Shown: positions 17,833-28,673, counted from the first letter of the stretch. The stretch is 64,000 nt of DNA from Marinobacter mangrovi (GCF_016798325.1 NZ_JAERVO010000001.1:496001-560000); one strand, 5' to 3'. A program made the numbers and translations. Notes: generated from the sequence alone by a model not told the origin.

Positions 17833-17843
17833 CAATTTAATTG
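17833..17843. promoter_or_regulatory. OhrR-type operator of gpx-ohrR
   Basis: The palindrome CAATT-T-AATTG matches the core of known OhrR operators (TACAATT-AATTGTA type). It lies 56 bases before gpx, just ahead of a possible -10, TATAAA at 17851-17856, so a bound repressor would block RNA polymerase. The site is seen; control by the ohrR product encoded in the same operon is inferred. Confidence 0.7.
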
Positions 17844-17898
17844 ATGGCAATATAAATAACGACAAACCGGCTCAGCCGGCACCACAGGAGACGACGGA

Positions 17899-18384
17899 AT
17901 GACAGCTGACAGTCTTTACGACATCGAAGTCCAGGACATCAAGGGCAACACCAAGTCCATGGCCGACTACCGCGGTCAGGTATTGCTGATCGTAAACACG
18001 GCGAGCAAGTGCGGCTTCACGCCACAGTTCGAAGGCTTGCAGACGCTGCACCAGGAACTGGGCGGCGAAGGTTTCGATGTGCTCGGTTTTCCCTGCAACC
18101 AGTTCATGAGCCAGGATCCGGGCGACAATAACGAGATCGAACAGTTCTGCAGCCTGAACTACGGTGTGGACTTCCCCATGTTCGCCAAGATTGAGGTCAA
18201 CGGCGACAACACCCATCCGCTGTATCGCTTCCTCAAGCACCAGGCCAAGGGCCTGATGGGCTCGGAGAAGATCAAGTGGAACTTCACCAAGTTCCTGGTC
18301 AACCGGAACGGGGACGTGGTCAAGCGCTACCCTCCCACGGCCAAGCCGCAAGACATCCGCAAGGACATCGAAAAGCTGCTCTGA
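17899..18384 (+). CDS. Glutathione peroxidase family, cysteine type
   Basis: A 161-residue thiol peroxidase. The catalytic site is VNTASKCGFTPQFEGLQ, with cysteine in place of selenocysteine; further family motifs are LGFPCNQFMSQDPG and KWNFTKFLVNRNG, which carry the Gln, Trp and Asn of the catalytic tetrad. Many bacterial members use thioredoxin rather than glutathione. It has a strong CAGGAGA ribosome-binding site. Its stop overlaps the ohrR start by one base (TGATG), so both are one operon, and an OhrR-type palindrome lies in the promoter. Confidence 0.94.
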   Translation: MTADSLYDIEVQDIKGNTKSMADYRGQVLLIVNTASKCGFTPQFEGLQTLHQELGGEGFDVLGFPCNQFMSQDPGDNNEIEQFCSLNYGVDFPMFAKIEVNGDNTHPLYRFLKHQAKGLMGSEKIKWNFTKFLVNRNGDVVKRYPPTAKPQDIRKDIEKLL

Positions 18385-18851
18385 TGACGGACTATCACGA
18401 TCCCCTGGCGCTGGATAACCAGGTCTGCTTTGCGCTGTACGCCGCCAACCGCGCCGTCACCGGGCTCTATCGCCCGTTGTTGGAGGCATTGGGGCTGACC
18501 TACCCGCAGTACCTGGTGATGCTGGTTCTCTGGGAAGCGGATCCAGCCGGCGGCGGAAGGGGGGCGGACGGTGAGCCGGTCAGCGTGTCGTTCGTGGGCC
18601 GGCGTCTGAAGCTGGACTCCGGCACGTTGACGCCGCTGCTCAAGCGACTGGAAGCCCGCAATCTGGTGCTGCGCCGGCGCCATCCCGACGACGAGCGCGT
18701 GGTCACCCTGGCGTTGACGGAAGAAGGGCGGGCGCTGCGCAAGCAGGCTCTGGAGGTGCCGGGCGAACTGCTCTGTCGCAGTGGCCTGGATCTGGAGCAG
18801 GCGCAGGATCTCCGTCGCAGTTTGCAATCGCTGCTGGATCAGCTGCCCTGA
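18384..18851 (+). CDS. ohrR: MarR-family organic peroxide sensor OhrR
   Basis: A 155-residue MarR/OhrR repressor. The N-terminal sequence LDNQVCFALYAANRAV carries the reactive cysteine at residue 15, in the same context as one-Cys and two-Cys OhrR proteins. The wing-helix region follows (VSFVGRRLKLDSGTLTPLLKRLEARNLV as two parts) with RRRHPDDERVV for the wing. There is a glycine-rich insertion, GGGRGADGE, near residues 54-63. It ends overlapping the 3' end of the divergent kinase gene by 13 bases. Confidence 0.92.
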   Translation: MTDYHDPLALDNQVCFALYAANRAVTGLYRPLLEALGLTYPQYLVMLVLWEADPAGGGRGADGEPVSVSFVGRRLKLDSGTLTPLLKRLEARNLVLRRRHPDDERVVTLALTEEGRALRKQALEVPGELLCRSGLDLEQAQDLRRSLQSLLDQLP

Positions 18852-21163
18852 TTGACGGACTGGCCGGCCCAGCGCTCGATCACCTGGCGCAGTTCGTCCT
18901 TGTTATAAGGCTTGGTGACGTAGTCGTTCATGCCGGCGGCGAGGCAGTCGTCCTTGTCGCCCTGCATCACATTGGCGGTGACGGCGATGACCGGCAGGTC
19001 ACGCCACTCCGGATGTTTGCGGATGCGCTCGGTGGCCGCATAGCCGTCCATGACCGGCATCTGACAGTCCATCAGCACGATGTCGTAATGCTGGTTGCTC
19101 AGCGCCGTCAGGGCGCGCTCGCCGTTCTCCGCCAGATCCACGCGATAACCCAGTTTGCGCAGCATACTGCTGGCCACGATCTGGTTGACGCGATTGTCTT
19201 CCACCAGAAGGATGCTGAGATCCGGGCTGGGGCGGGATTCCGCCGCGGCCTCGGCCTGAGGGCTGGTGGCGGTGTCGCCGATGGCCTCGAGCAGTGTCTG
19301 CTCCAACTGGTTCCGCCGAAGGGGCAGGGCGATGGCGCGCACTTTCTGGCCGGAGACCGTATGGATGGCCTGTTCCGGCTCGCCGATCAGCACCAGTGGG
19401 CAGTCCAGGGTGCGGTCGGCCAGCGAGCCGCGCGTCAGTGTCTTGCTGTCGCACAGGTAGGCCGCGGCCTGACCGTCTCCTTTTGCCCGGACAGGAATCT
19501 GCCAGGCCTGCAGTTGGCGTTCGAGGGGCAGGCGGTGCGGATTGTCGTGGGGAATATCGAGAATGACGCCCTGATCACGCAGGTGCGATCGGGTGAACGC
19601 GTCTTTACTGGCCGACGCCCGAACCGGCAGGGGCAGGATCACGGTGAAATGGGTGCCCTGGTTTTCACGGGATTCCACGGTAATGTGCCCGTGCATCCGT
19701 TCCACCAGCTGGCGACAGAGCGTCAGGCCCAGGCCGGTGCCGCCATAACGGCGGGTCGTGTCGGCCTTGCCCTGTGAAAAGGGAGAGAAAATCCGGCGCA
19801 GCGTTTCGTCGTTCATGCCAATGCCGGTATCGATCACGTCGATGCGAGTCTCGCCATTACGCGTGACGGCTCGGATGCGGACTTCGCCGGATTCCGTGAA
19901 CTTGATGCCGTTGCCCAGCAGGTTATTGATGATCTGGCGAACCCGGGTGGGATCGCCCTGCAGCGTTTCGGGCAGGGCCGGGTCGATATCGATGACCAAT
20001 TCCACATTCCGGCTGAGGGCTTGCTGGCTCAGCAGCGTGGCGCACTCCTCGATGACTTCCCGCAGGTTGAACTCGATGGCTTCGAGATTCAGTTTGCCCG
20101 CTTCCACTTTGGAAATATCGAGGATGTCGTTGAGCAGACCAAGCAGGCTCTGGCCGGCGTTATAGGCAATCTCCAGGCGATTGCGCTGGCTCGGCGACAG
20201 TTCGCTTTCCAGGGACAGGCTGAGCATGCCCAGCACCCCGTTGAGCGGGGTGCGGATCTCGTGACTCATGCTGGCCAGGAAGTTGGCCCGGCTGCGGGCC
20301 CGGTGCACGGCATCCTCCTTGGCCCGGATCAGGGCACGATTGCCCCGCTGCAGTGCTTCGTTCTTCTCCGAAATCTCCCGGGTGCGGTCCTCGACCTCCC
20401 GTTCCAGCTTGGAGGAATAGTGCTTCATCTTGCTTTCGGCCAGACGAACCTGGTCGAGGCTGCTGTCAATGGTGTCCAGATGCTGGTTAATGATGCCCAC
20501 CATCTGGCCAATCTCATCGGACTCATGATTGCGGGGCACCGGCAGACGAATCTTTTCCGGTGCTCTGGGGTCCACTTCGTGCAGGGCCTGGATGACCCGC
20601 ATCAGCGGTTTGGTCAGGATGAAGTAGAAGATGAACAGCAGGATAACGCTGAGAATCAGGCTCTTCAGGAACCCGCTTACCAGCGTGTAGGCTGCCCGGC
20701 TCAGGAACGCCGTGCCGTAATGGTAGGTGTCGATGCGCACTTCCAGTTGGCCCAGCGGGATTTCCTCCAGCTGGGGTACGCGCAGGTTCTCGCTGTATTC
20801 CCGATTGGGGCCGAACAGGAAGTCGCTCAGGAAGCGGTACGCGGAATCCGTCGAGGGCCGGGTCGACGCAGCCAGGATGCGACCATCGGGATCGACAATG
20901 CGGGCGTCCACGATGGCCGGATGGCGCAGCAGGCCGTCGAGCAGTTCCTTGGCCAGTCGGGTGTCGATGTTGTAGGCGATCTGTGAGGCGGGGCTGAAAC
21001 TGATGTCCATTAACGCCCGGATTTCCTCGTCCATGCTTTCGCGGGCGCTGAAATAATCCAGGGTCACCTGCACCATGTTGAGGAGAATGCCCAGCGCCAT
21101 GGCCAGCAGCACCGTATTACGGGTCAGCCGGAAGGACAGGCGTTTGGTGAACGGCGTACTCAC
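18839..21163 (-). CDS. Hybrid sensor histidine kinase/response regulator
   Basis: A 774-residue membrane kinase. Two membrane helices (about 16-36 and 165-185) bracket a periplasmic sensor domain; then HAMP (to about 240), coiled coil, HisKA with the phosphorylated His in SMSHEIRTPLNG near residue 300, ATPase with GIGMNDE and GGTGLGLTL, a degenerate receiver-like stretch near 520-630, and a C-terminal receiver with aspartate in VLMDCQMPVMDG and lysine in YVTKPY. The layout is like BarA but I see no C-terminal HPt domain, so its phosphorelay partner must be elsewhere. Confidence 0.93.
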   Translation of the reverse strand: MSTPFTKRLSFRLTRNTVLLAMALGILLNMVQVTLDYFSARESMDEEIRALMDISFSPASQIAYNIDTRLAKELLDGLLRHPAIVDARIVDPDGRILAASTRPSTDSAYRFLSDFLFGPNREYSENLRVPQLEEIPLGQLEVRIDTYHYGTAFLSRAAYTLVSGFLKSLILSVILLFIFYFILTKPLMRVIQALHEVDPRAPEKIRLPVPRNHESDEIGQMVGIINQHLDTIDSSLDQVRLAESKMKHYSSKLEREVEDRTREISEKNEALQRGNRALIRAKEDAVHRARSRANFLASMSHEIRTPLNGVLGMLSLSLESELSPSQRNRLEIAYNAGQSLLGLLNDILDISKVEAGKLNLEAIEFNLREVIEECATLLSQQALSRNVELVIDIDPALPETLQGDPTRVRQIINNLLGNGIKFTESGEVRIRAVTRNGETRIDVIDTGIGMNDETLRRIFSPFSQGKADTTRRYGGTGLGLTLCRQLVERMHGHITVESRENQGTHFTVILPLPVRASASKDAFTRSHLRDQGVILDIPHDNPHRLPLERQLQAWQIPVRAKGDGQAAAYLCDSKTLTRGSLADRTLDCPLVLIGEPEQAIHTVSGQKVRAIALPLRRNQLEQTLLEAIGDTATSPQAEAAAESRPSPDLSILLVEDNRVNQIVASSMLRKLGYRVDLAENGERALTALSNQHYDIVLMDCQMPVMDGYAATERIRKHPEWRDLPVIAVTANVMQGDKDDCLAAGMNDYVTKPYNKDELRQVIERWAGQSVNQGS

Positions 21164-21198
21164 AGTCTAAACAATCCCTGTTTCACTGGAACCAGACG

Positions 21199-21978
21199 CT
21201 AATCGTCGTAGTCTGCCTTTTTCTTCCATTCTTCCTCTTCGTGCAGGAAAGAATCCCATTCCTTATCGAGCCGGTGCTTTTCCTGATGCCGGGTCTCGCC
21301 ACCTTCTTCAGCGTTGGCCATGGCTTCCAGTTCCTTGATGCGGGTGCGGAAGCTCTTGATGGCTTTGACGGCCATCGGGTTATCCTTGGCCTTGCCCAGT
21401 TCGGTGGAGGCCAGATGGTAGGCGTGAATCGCTTTACGGATCTGATTCTGCCGGATCATCTCACGGGCTTGTGAGACGTGGTAGTCAGCCTGGGTCTTGT
21501 GAATCAGGAAAAGCACCAGCTTCAGGTTTTTGCGGGCGATTTTCGAATCGATCCGATTCCGCTTCTGCATGCCTTCGACCAGCCGAAACAGGGACTGCAG
21601 CAGGTTCTTCACCTCGGCGGCGCGGGCGGGGGTGTCGATCCGTTGGGGCGATCGCTCGTCGGCGCCGTCTTCCATCTTTTGGCGGCGGGTTTTGACCTCG
21701 TCCGCCCACTGCTTCACCGGCAGGTCGGATTTCATGTCGGCCAGCGAACGACAGATTTCGTCAGCCCGCATCAACATGATCGATTTCAGATCCCGGGTCA
21801 GGTACTGCGGGGGTAAATCGTCCTGCAAACGTTGTGTCAGGCGAAAGGCGTCTTCCAGTGTCTTGGCGCGTCGTGCCCGCTCAATCCTGGCTTTTTCCCG
21901 GATCTGCACGAAGACAATAACGGCGATGGAAAGAAGAACGATAATCGCGAAGAAGATGACGATGGTGGTTGTATCCAT
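21199..21978 (-). CDS. Membrane-anchored helical protein of unknown function
   Basis: A 259-residue protein I do not recognise. One transmembrane helix (about residues 5-25) is followed by a long, highly charged, mostly helical cytoplasmic part with coiled-coil character and KKKADYDD at the end. I see no enzymatic motif. The ATG at 21978 puts the membrane helix at the N-terminus; an in-frame extension of 27 codons would bury it. It lies directly upstream of the kinase gene on the same strand (35-base gap), so a role linked with that kinase is possible. Confidence 0.75.
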   Translation of the reverse strand: MDTTTIVIFFAIIVLLSIAVIVFVQIREKARIERARRAKTLEDAFRLTQRLQDDLPPQYLTRDLKSIMLMRADEICRSLADMKSDLPVKQWADEVKTRRQKMEDGADERSPQRIDTPARAAEVKNLLQSLFRLVEGMQKRNRIDSKIARKNLKLVLFLIHKTQADYHVSQAREMIRQNQIRKAIHAYHLASTELGKAKDNPMAVKAIKSFRTRIKELEAMANAEEGGETRHQEKHRLDKEWDSFLHEEEEWKKKADYDD

Positions 21979-22112
21979 GTTCAGACTGCCGTCTCTCTCA
22001 TTGTTCTGGATGCGCTCCGGATAAGCCGTCTTGGAGTATAGCGCAATACGCACTTTCAATGGGTTAAGTTATGTGTGCGTAAAACCTGAGGGCTATTGGT
22101 CCATTCCATAAA

Positions 22113-22127
22113 ATTTATTCGATAAAT
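22113..22127. promoter_or_regulatory. Perfect inverted repeat, LysR T-N11-A type
   Basis: ATTTAT-TCG-ATAAAT, a perfect palindrome in AT-rich DNA 69 bases upstream of the LysR gene start, contains the T-N11-A pattern of LysR-type operators. Autoregulation is a reasonable inference. It could also act on the divergent gene starting at 21978. Confidence 0.5.
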
Positions 22128-22195
22128 GGTTATCTTGTTTTGTATTTTTAGTATGAATGGTAGCCTTTGACCCACACTGACTGACGGACTATGGC

Positions 22196-23206
22196 ATGGA
22201 TATCTCACGCGTCGACCTCAACCTGCTGGTTTACCTGGACGTATTGCTGCGGGAAAAGAACGTCACCAAGGCTGCCAATCATCTCGGGATCACGCAGCCG
22301 GCCATGAGTAATGGCCTTCGCCGTCTGCGGGACCTGTTTGGTGACCCGCTGCTGGTGAGGACCAGCGAGGGCATGACCGCGACCGAGCGGGCCCTTGAGC
22401 TCAAGCCGTTGGTGCGCAACGTGCTGGCAGACATCGAGCGGGCGGTCCAGGCCAAATCCGAATTCGATGCGGCCCAGAGTAACCGGGTTTTCCGGATCAT
22501 GGCCAGTGATTACGCCGAATCCTGCCTGATTCCCCGGGTGCTGCGTCGTATCCGTCAGGAGGCGCCCAACGTGACCCTGGATGTGCTCACGCCCAGTGAC
22601 GTCAGCTTCCCGGATGTGGAGCAGGGGCGGCTGGATATGGCCATCAACCGTTTCGACAAGCTGCCCCAGTCGTTTCACCAGAAAACCCTATGGACCGAAT
22701 ACTTCGCCTGCCTGATGAGCGCTCAGAACCCGATCCTGCGGGAGCCGTTCACGCTGGATACCTATCTGGATGCCAGCCATATCTGGGTGAGCAAGACGGG
22801 GTTCGGTGTGGGCGTCGGGGTCAATCCGCAGGACGTGCAGCGCCTGGGCTGGGTCGACGAGGCGCTGTCCCTGATGGGGCGCAAGCGTCGTATCTCGGTG
22901 TTCACCCGGCACTACCAGGTGGCGATGTTGCTTGCCGAGCAGCATGACCTGATTGCCACGCTGCCCAGCCGGGCGGCCTGGCTGCAGCGGGAAAATGCCA
23001 ATCTGGTGGTCAAGGTGCCGCCGTTCACCATTCCGCCGTTCGAGCTGAAAATGGCCTGGAGCCCGCTGCTCCAGCACAATCCGGATCACCAGTGGCTGCG
23101 CCGGCTGATTGCCGATGTGGCGGCCGAGGTGGATGTGGAGTTTGCCGACTTTGGCCGGTCATTCGAGGATCAGGTCGTCAAGCCGAATATGCAGTCAGAG
23201 CGGTAG
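22196..23206 (+). CDS. LysR-family transcriptional regulator
   Basis: A 336-residue LysR-type regulator. The N-terminal winged helix (about 6-65) includes NVTKAANHLGITQPAMSNGL and RRLRDLFGDPLL, and the rest is the two-lobed effector domain. The DNA-binding segment resembles the NodD/NahR subgroup. The target genes are unknown; the divergent neighbour is the membrane-anchored protein at 21199-21978. An inverted repeat in the promoter fits autoregulation. Its 3' end overlaps the GNAT gene by 12 bases. Confidence 0.92.
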   Translation: MDISRVDLNLLVYLDVLLREKNVTKAANHLGITQPAMSNGLRRLRDLFGDPLLVRTSEGMTATERALELKPLVRNVLADIERAVQAKSEFDAAQSNRVFRIMASDYAESCLIPRVLRRIRQEAPNVTLDVLTPSDVSFPDVEQGRLDMAINRFDKLPQSFHQKTLWTEYFACLMSAQNPILREPFTLDTYLDASHIWVSKTGFGVGVGVNPQDVQRLGWVDEALSLMGRKRRISVFTRHYQVAMLLAEQHDLIATLPSRAAWLQRENANLVVKVPPFTIPPFELKMAWSPLLQHNPDHQWLRRLIADVAAEVDVEFADFGRSFEDQVVKPNMQSER

Positions 23207-24160
23207 CTCGCGCAGTTCCAGCGACGGGCGTGCCGTTTCCCACATGCGCTGGAAGGCCTCGGCCTGTAGCTTCACCCGGCCCGGATCGGCGAATCGGGCC
23301 CAGCCCTCGAGGCTGTCGAAGCGGTGCCGGTAGGCAATGCCTTCCCGGTCCGCGATCAGGAAGGCCTGCTCTTCGCTGGGGTAGTCCGGATTGACCAGCC
23401 GCAGCTCGATCTTGCTGGGCAGGCGTTTCATCAGCTGGATGAGCTGGTGTCGGCGCTGGACCAGGGGCTTGTCATCGTGGACCAGCAGGCGAATCTCGCA
23501 GATCCGGTGACGGCGGGCCATCTCCGAGAAGATGTCGCGCAGTCTTTCCCGGTCGTAGATCTCGTGATCCAGCAGTCGATCGTAGAGCCAGATGCGATGG
23601 CTGGCCTGGCCGGCAACCGTATCCATCAGGTTGAGGTGGTCCTGTTCGCTGTTGAAATGCCAGGTGGTGTCGTCCTTGCCGAGCAGGGTCGGGAAGACCG
23701 GTGCACTGTCATCGGCCAGAATCTGCGGTGTGGCCAGGCAGCGCATGTCGAGGTGGGGGATACCGGCGTCGTCATAGGGCGTGGAGCAAACGTGAAACCC
23801 GAGCTTCTCATAGAAGGGGACGGCGTACTCCTGGGCGCTCAGGTGCAACTGGTCGAACTGGCCCGACGCCTCCTGCATGACATGCCGCAGCATCTGCTCA
23901 CCAAATCCCTGACCACGGTGCTCTTTGAGAATCGCCATGCGCCCGATTCGGCCCAGGTCCGTGACCGAGGGCACCAGCCGCGCGACGGCGACCGGGGTGT
24001 TGTCCGGCAGCACGCCGATGTAATGGTCCGAAATCTCGTCCGTGTCGTCCCATTCCAGTTCTGCGGGTACGCCCTGTTCGTCAATGAAGACGGTCTGGCG
24101 AATCTCCCGAATCGCCGAGGGCGCCAGTTGCCAGCTGTATTTTCGGATCTTCAGTTCCAT
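23195..24160 (-). CDS. GNAT acetyltransferase with C-terminal extra domain
   Basis: A 321-residue protein. Residues about 1-150 form a GNAT domain with the acetyl-CoA loop KEHRGQGFGEQML and YEKLGFHVC at its end. Residues about 165-321 form a second domain (begins HFNSEQDHLNLMD, then RIWLYDRLLDHEIYDRERL) that resembles a phospholipase-D-like or DUF7931-type fold but without an HKD motif. It overlaps the roxA gene by ten bases, so it is the last gene of the purB-roxA series. The acceptor substrate is unknown. Confidence 0.86.
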   Translation of the reverse strand: MELKIRKYSWQLAPSAIREIRQTVFIDEQGVPAELEWDDTDEISDHYIGVLPDNTPVAVARLVPSVTDLGRIGRMAILKEHRGQGFGEQMLRHVMQEASGQFDQLHLSAQEYAVPFYEKLGFHVCSTPYDDAGIPHLDMRCLATPQILADDSAPVFPTLLGKDDTTWHFNSEQDHLNLMDTVAGQASHRIWLYDRLLDHEIYDRERLRDIFSEMARRHRICEIRLLVHDDKPLVQRRHQLIQLMKRLPSKIELRLVNPDYPSEEQAFLIADREGIAYRHRFDSLEGWARFADPGRVKLQAEAFQRMWETARPSLELRELPL

Positions 24161-25307
24161 TCGAGATAAAGACTGCCCTGGTTGATCAGTGTGGTGAGCA
24201 GGCCGCCCAGTGCCTCATCCCGGACCAGTTCCGCCATGCGCTCCGGATCGGGCTGATGGCCGGCGCAAAGCAGTGGTGCCATGATCCGGGCATCGCCGCT
24301 CAGCATATAGCGTTCGCCGTCGACGAAAAGGGCCGTCTGCTCGCCGAGTTCATGATAGGCAAAACGGGAGCCTTCGTTCCAGCGCAGCCATGCACCCTCG
24401 GCCAGGGCGCTGCGCAAGCTGTCGGCGTCCACCGGTTCTTCCGGCGGCACGACGATGTGCGTGTTCTTGGGGGCTGTGGTGTATTGGCCCAGCCAGAGCG
24501 CCAGGAGATCACGGCGCTCAAGCGCTGACGCAACGATGCGGCTGACGCCGTCCACAGCGGCCGGTGTGATTTCACCCGGATTGTCCTGGGGTTGCAGATC
24601 CGGATCACGCAGCAGTTGATCGGCACCGGGCTGGTTGCACAGGAAATCGCTGAAGCCGGTCAGGATGTCGTCGTAACTGGGGGCCCGGAACCCGATGGAG
24701 AGGGTGATGCAATCCCCCCGAGCGACACCGTGATGGCCTACGCCCGGTGGCAGGTAGAGCATGTCGCCGGGTTCCAGTACGACGGTCTCTTCACCGTTCC
24801 AGTCGCTCAGGATGCGCAGCGGCGTACCGTCGACCCGGGGGGAGGTTTCGTCACAGTGGCCGCCGAACTGCCACTCGCGGGCGCCTTCGGCCTGCAGCAG
24901 GAAGACGTCATATTGATCGTAATGGGGTCCCACGCTGCCGCCTTCCGGCGCGTAACTGGCCATGATGTCGTCCAGCCGCCAGTTGGGAACAAAGCGGAAC
25001 CGGTCCAGCAGGGGCGCCAATTCCGGCACCCAGTGATCCAGCCCCTGGACCAGCAGGGTCCAGTGCGTAGCCGGCAGCGATTCGAAGCGCTCCGGCGCAA
25101 ACGGGCCGTTTTCCAACTGCCAGGGCCGCCCGTTGTCGTTTTCGATCACGATGCGCGATTCAACGGCTTCTTCACAGGCCAGACCGGCCAGTTCATCCGC
25201 GGAAACGGGCGAGGCCAGGCCGGGAAAGGCCTGGCGAATCACCAGTGGCTTTTTCTGCCAGTAGTCGCGCAGGAAAACGTCGGCGTCGAGTCCACCGGGA
25301 ATCTGCA

Positions 25308-25308
<1 letters not shown>
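24151..25308 (-). CDS. roxA: Ribosomal oxygenase RoxA (YcfD), JmjC cupin
   Basis: A 385-residue 2-oxoglutarate/Fe(II) dioxygenase that hydroxylates an arginine of ribosomal protein L16 in E. coli. The JmjC-type cupin runs from about 85 to 215, with the HxD metal motif in GPHYDQYDVF and the distal histidine in PPGVGHHGVARGD. The C-terminal winged-helix region follows. E. coli YcfD is 373 residues. The start overlaps the purB stop by one base (TGATG). Confidence 0.92.
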
Positions 25309-26690
<1,382 letters not shown>

Positions 26691-26780
26691 TCAATCAAAT
26701 ACGGTCAGCGGCGTGTGCCGGGCTGGTCAAATCGCCGCGTGGGAAAATGGCGCCTATGATACACCACCCGGCGCCGGGAA

Positions 26781-27422
26781 TCAGTGGAAAACGGCCTGGT
26801 TGGCCTGCTCCGAAAGCCGTTGAGCCACTTCCACCACCCGTTTGCGGAACACCACCAGATGCCAGCGGCGCCCGCCCAGCTGGCGCCAGAGTACCGCAGA
26901 GCGGATGCCGGCCAGCAGCAGTGCGCGAACCCGTGCGGCATTCTCGGGAACCTGCAGCTGGTTGGGATCGCCGGTGACCTGGATGCGCAGGCGGAAGGTG
27001 CTGATGGTGTCGGTATAAATGGAGGCGAGGTTGTTGACCAGGTTGGCGTGGCTGTAGCCGAAATGGTCGGCGGTGTGGCGGGCCTGGTCGATGCGGCTGC
27101 CGATGATGTCCATCATCTCCGGACGTTTGCGCAGCCGGGCTTCCAGGTGCACGAGGTTGAGCGCGTAACGCAGGATTTCCACATCCTGCTGGCCGTCCTG
27201 CTTCTTCAGCAGACCGCAGAGTACGGCCAGGCCTTCTCGCAAATCCCGCAATTCGCCGTAGACGCTCAACGTGTTCGGCGGGTTGGTGACAAACAGCGAG
27301 TGAATGCAGGTCTCAAAGGTGGACGGCGCGCACTGGCCGCGATGGGCAATCTGCTGCACCAGTTCGGCAGCCTGGAATACGCCTGCCAGGGCCAGTGTCT
27401 GTTCTTCCAGGGATCGGCTCAA
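26781..27422 (-). CDS. hflD: High frequency lysogenization protein HflD
   Basis: A 213-residue helical, membrane-associated protein. In E. coli HflD binds phage lambda CII and affects lysogeny; its cell role is unclear. Recognisable parts are LALAGVFQAAELVQQIAHRG at the N-terminus, YGELRDLREGL, and a central region rich in helices ending QVPENAARVRALLLAGIRSA. Position between mnmA and purB is the conserved order in gammaproteobacteria and supports the call. Confidence 0.92.
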   Translation of the reverse strand: MSRSLEEQTLALAGVFQAAELVQQIAHRGQCAPSTFETCIHSLFVTNPPNTLSVYGELRDLREGLAVLCGLLKKQDGQQDVEILRYALNLVHLEARLRKRPEMMDIIGSRIDQARHTADHFGYSHANLVNNLASIYTDTISTFRLRIQVTGDPNQLQVPENAARVRALLLAGIRSAVLWRQLGGRRWHLVVFRKRVVEVAQRLSEQANQAVFH

Positions 27423-27497
27423 GGTTACCTCACAGCGTTGTCTGATGGCCGTTACGACGTTGGAGTGTCATCAGCTGGATGGGTTCGTCATGCTGGG

Positions 27498-28673
27498 TCA
27501 GGATGCCGTGCGGGTCAGGGCCGGGGCGTCGTCCCGCCAGGTGGTTTCGATCACGCCGCCACCCAGGCAGATGTCGCCGTCATAGAAAACCACAGACTGA
27601 CCGGGGGTTACAGCACGCTGGGCGTCATCAAACACGACCCGGCATCCGTCGCCGGTCACGGTGACCGTGCAGGCCTGGTCGGGCTGGCGGTAGCGCGTCT
27701 TGGCATGGCAGCGGAATTCGTTGGCTGGCGGATGGCCCGCGACCCAATCGATGGGGCCGCTAGTCAGGCCACGGGAGAACAGCAGGGGGTGCTGTTTGCC
27801 CTGTACCGCAATCAGCACGTTACGGCTGAGGTCCTTTTCCGCCACATACCAGGGATCGTCGCTGTAGTGACTCAAGCCGCCGATACCCAGGCCCTGGCGT
27901 TGTCCGATGGTGTGATACATCAATCCCTGATGACGGCCAATGACATCGCCGTCCGGGGTTTCGATGTCGCCCGGTTGCGCTGGAATGTACTGCTTGAGGA
28001 AGTCGCGGAACTTGCGCTCGCCAATGAAGCAGATACCGGTGGAATCCTTCTTGTCGTGCGTCACCAGTCCGGCCTTCTCGGCGATCCGGCGGACCTCCGG
28101 CTTTTCGATCTCGCCGACCGGAAACAGGGTGCGCGCAATACGCTCACCCGACACGGCGTGGAGGAAGTAGCTCTGGTCCTTGTTGTCGTCCAGGCCCTTG
28201 ATCAGCTGCGCAATGCCGTTGTCGTCGACTCGCCGCCGGGCATAGTGGCCGGTAGCAATGTAGTCGGCGCCCAGGGTGATCGCGTAGTCCAGAAAAGCGC
28301 GGAACTTCACTTCCTTGTTGCACAGGATATCCGGATTCGGGGTGCGGCCGGCTTTGTATTCCGACAGGAAGTGCTCGAACACGCGGTCCCAGTATTCGGC
28401 CGCAAAGCTGGCCGTATGCAGCTTGATGCCGATCTTATCGGCCACCATCTGCGCATCCGCGAGATCGGTCATCGCGGTGCAGTATTCGGTGCCGTCGTCC
28501 TCATCCCAGTTTTTCATGAACAGGCCTTCGACCGCGTAGCCCTGTTCCTGAAGCAGGAGGGCGGCAACGGACGAATCGACACCGCCGGACATGCCGACGA
28601 TCACGCGGGTGTTCTGGTTGTCTCTGGTCGTGGACTCGGTCATGGCGCTGACAAACCGTGTTTCGTTAAACAT
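27498..28673 (-). CDS. mnmA: tRNA-specific 2-thiouridylase MnmA
   Basis: A 391-residue enzyme making 2-thiouridine at position 34 of Lys, Glu and Gln tRNAs. PP-loop motif [16 protein letters not shown] is near residues 27-43, and the two catalytic cysteines are in [12 protein letters not shown] and [10 protein letters not shown]. Sulfur reaches it through the TusA-E relay in E. coli; tusA lies at 7180. The ATG at 28673 has AGGG upstream; an internal ATG 30 bases on is weaker. Confidence 0.96.
   Translation of the reverse strand: MFNETRFVSAMTESTTRDNQNTRVIVGMSGGVDSSVAALLLQEQGYAVEGLFMKNWDEDDGTEYCTAMTDLADAQMVADKIGIKLHTASFAAEYWDRVFEHFLSEYKAGRTPNPDILCNKEVKFRAFLDYAITLGADYIATGHYARRRVDDNGIAQLIKGLDDNKDQSYFLHAVSGERIARTLFPVGEIEKPEVRRIAEKAGLVTHDKKDSTGICFIGERKFRDFLKQYIPAQPGDIETPDGDVIGRHQGLMYHTIGQRQGLGIGGLSHYSDDPWYVAEKDLSRNVLIAVQGKQHPLLFSRGLTSGPIDWVAGHPPANEFRCHAKTRYRQPDQACTVTVTGDGCRVVFDDAQRAVTPGQSVVFYDGDICLGGGVIETTWRDDAPALTRTAS

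Noticed and set aside
18839-21163. Calling the hybrid kinase BarA
   Set aside because: The domain order is similar, but a C-terminal HPt domain is missing and the second receiver-like segment is degenerate, so the name is not justified.
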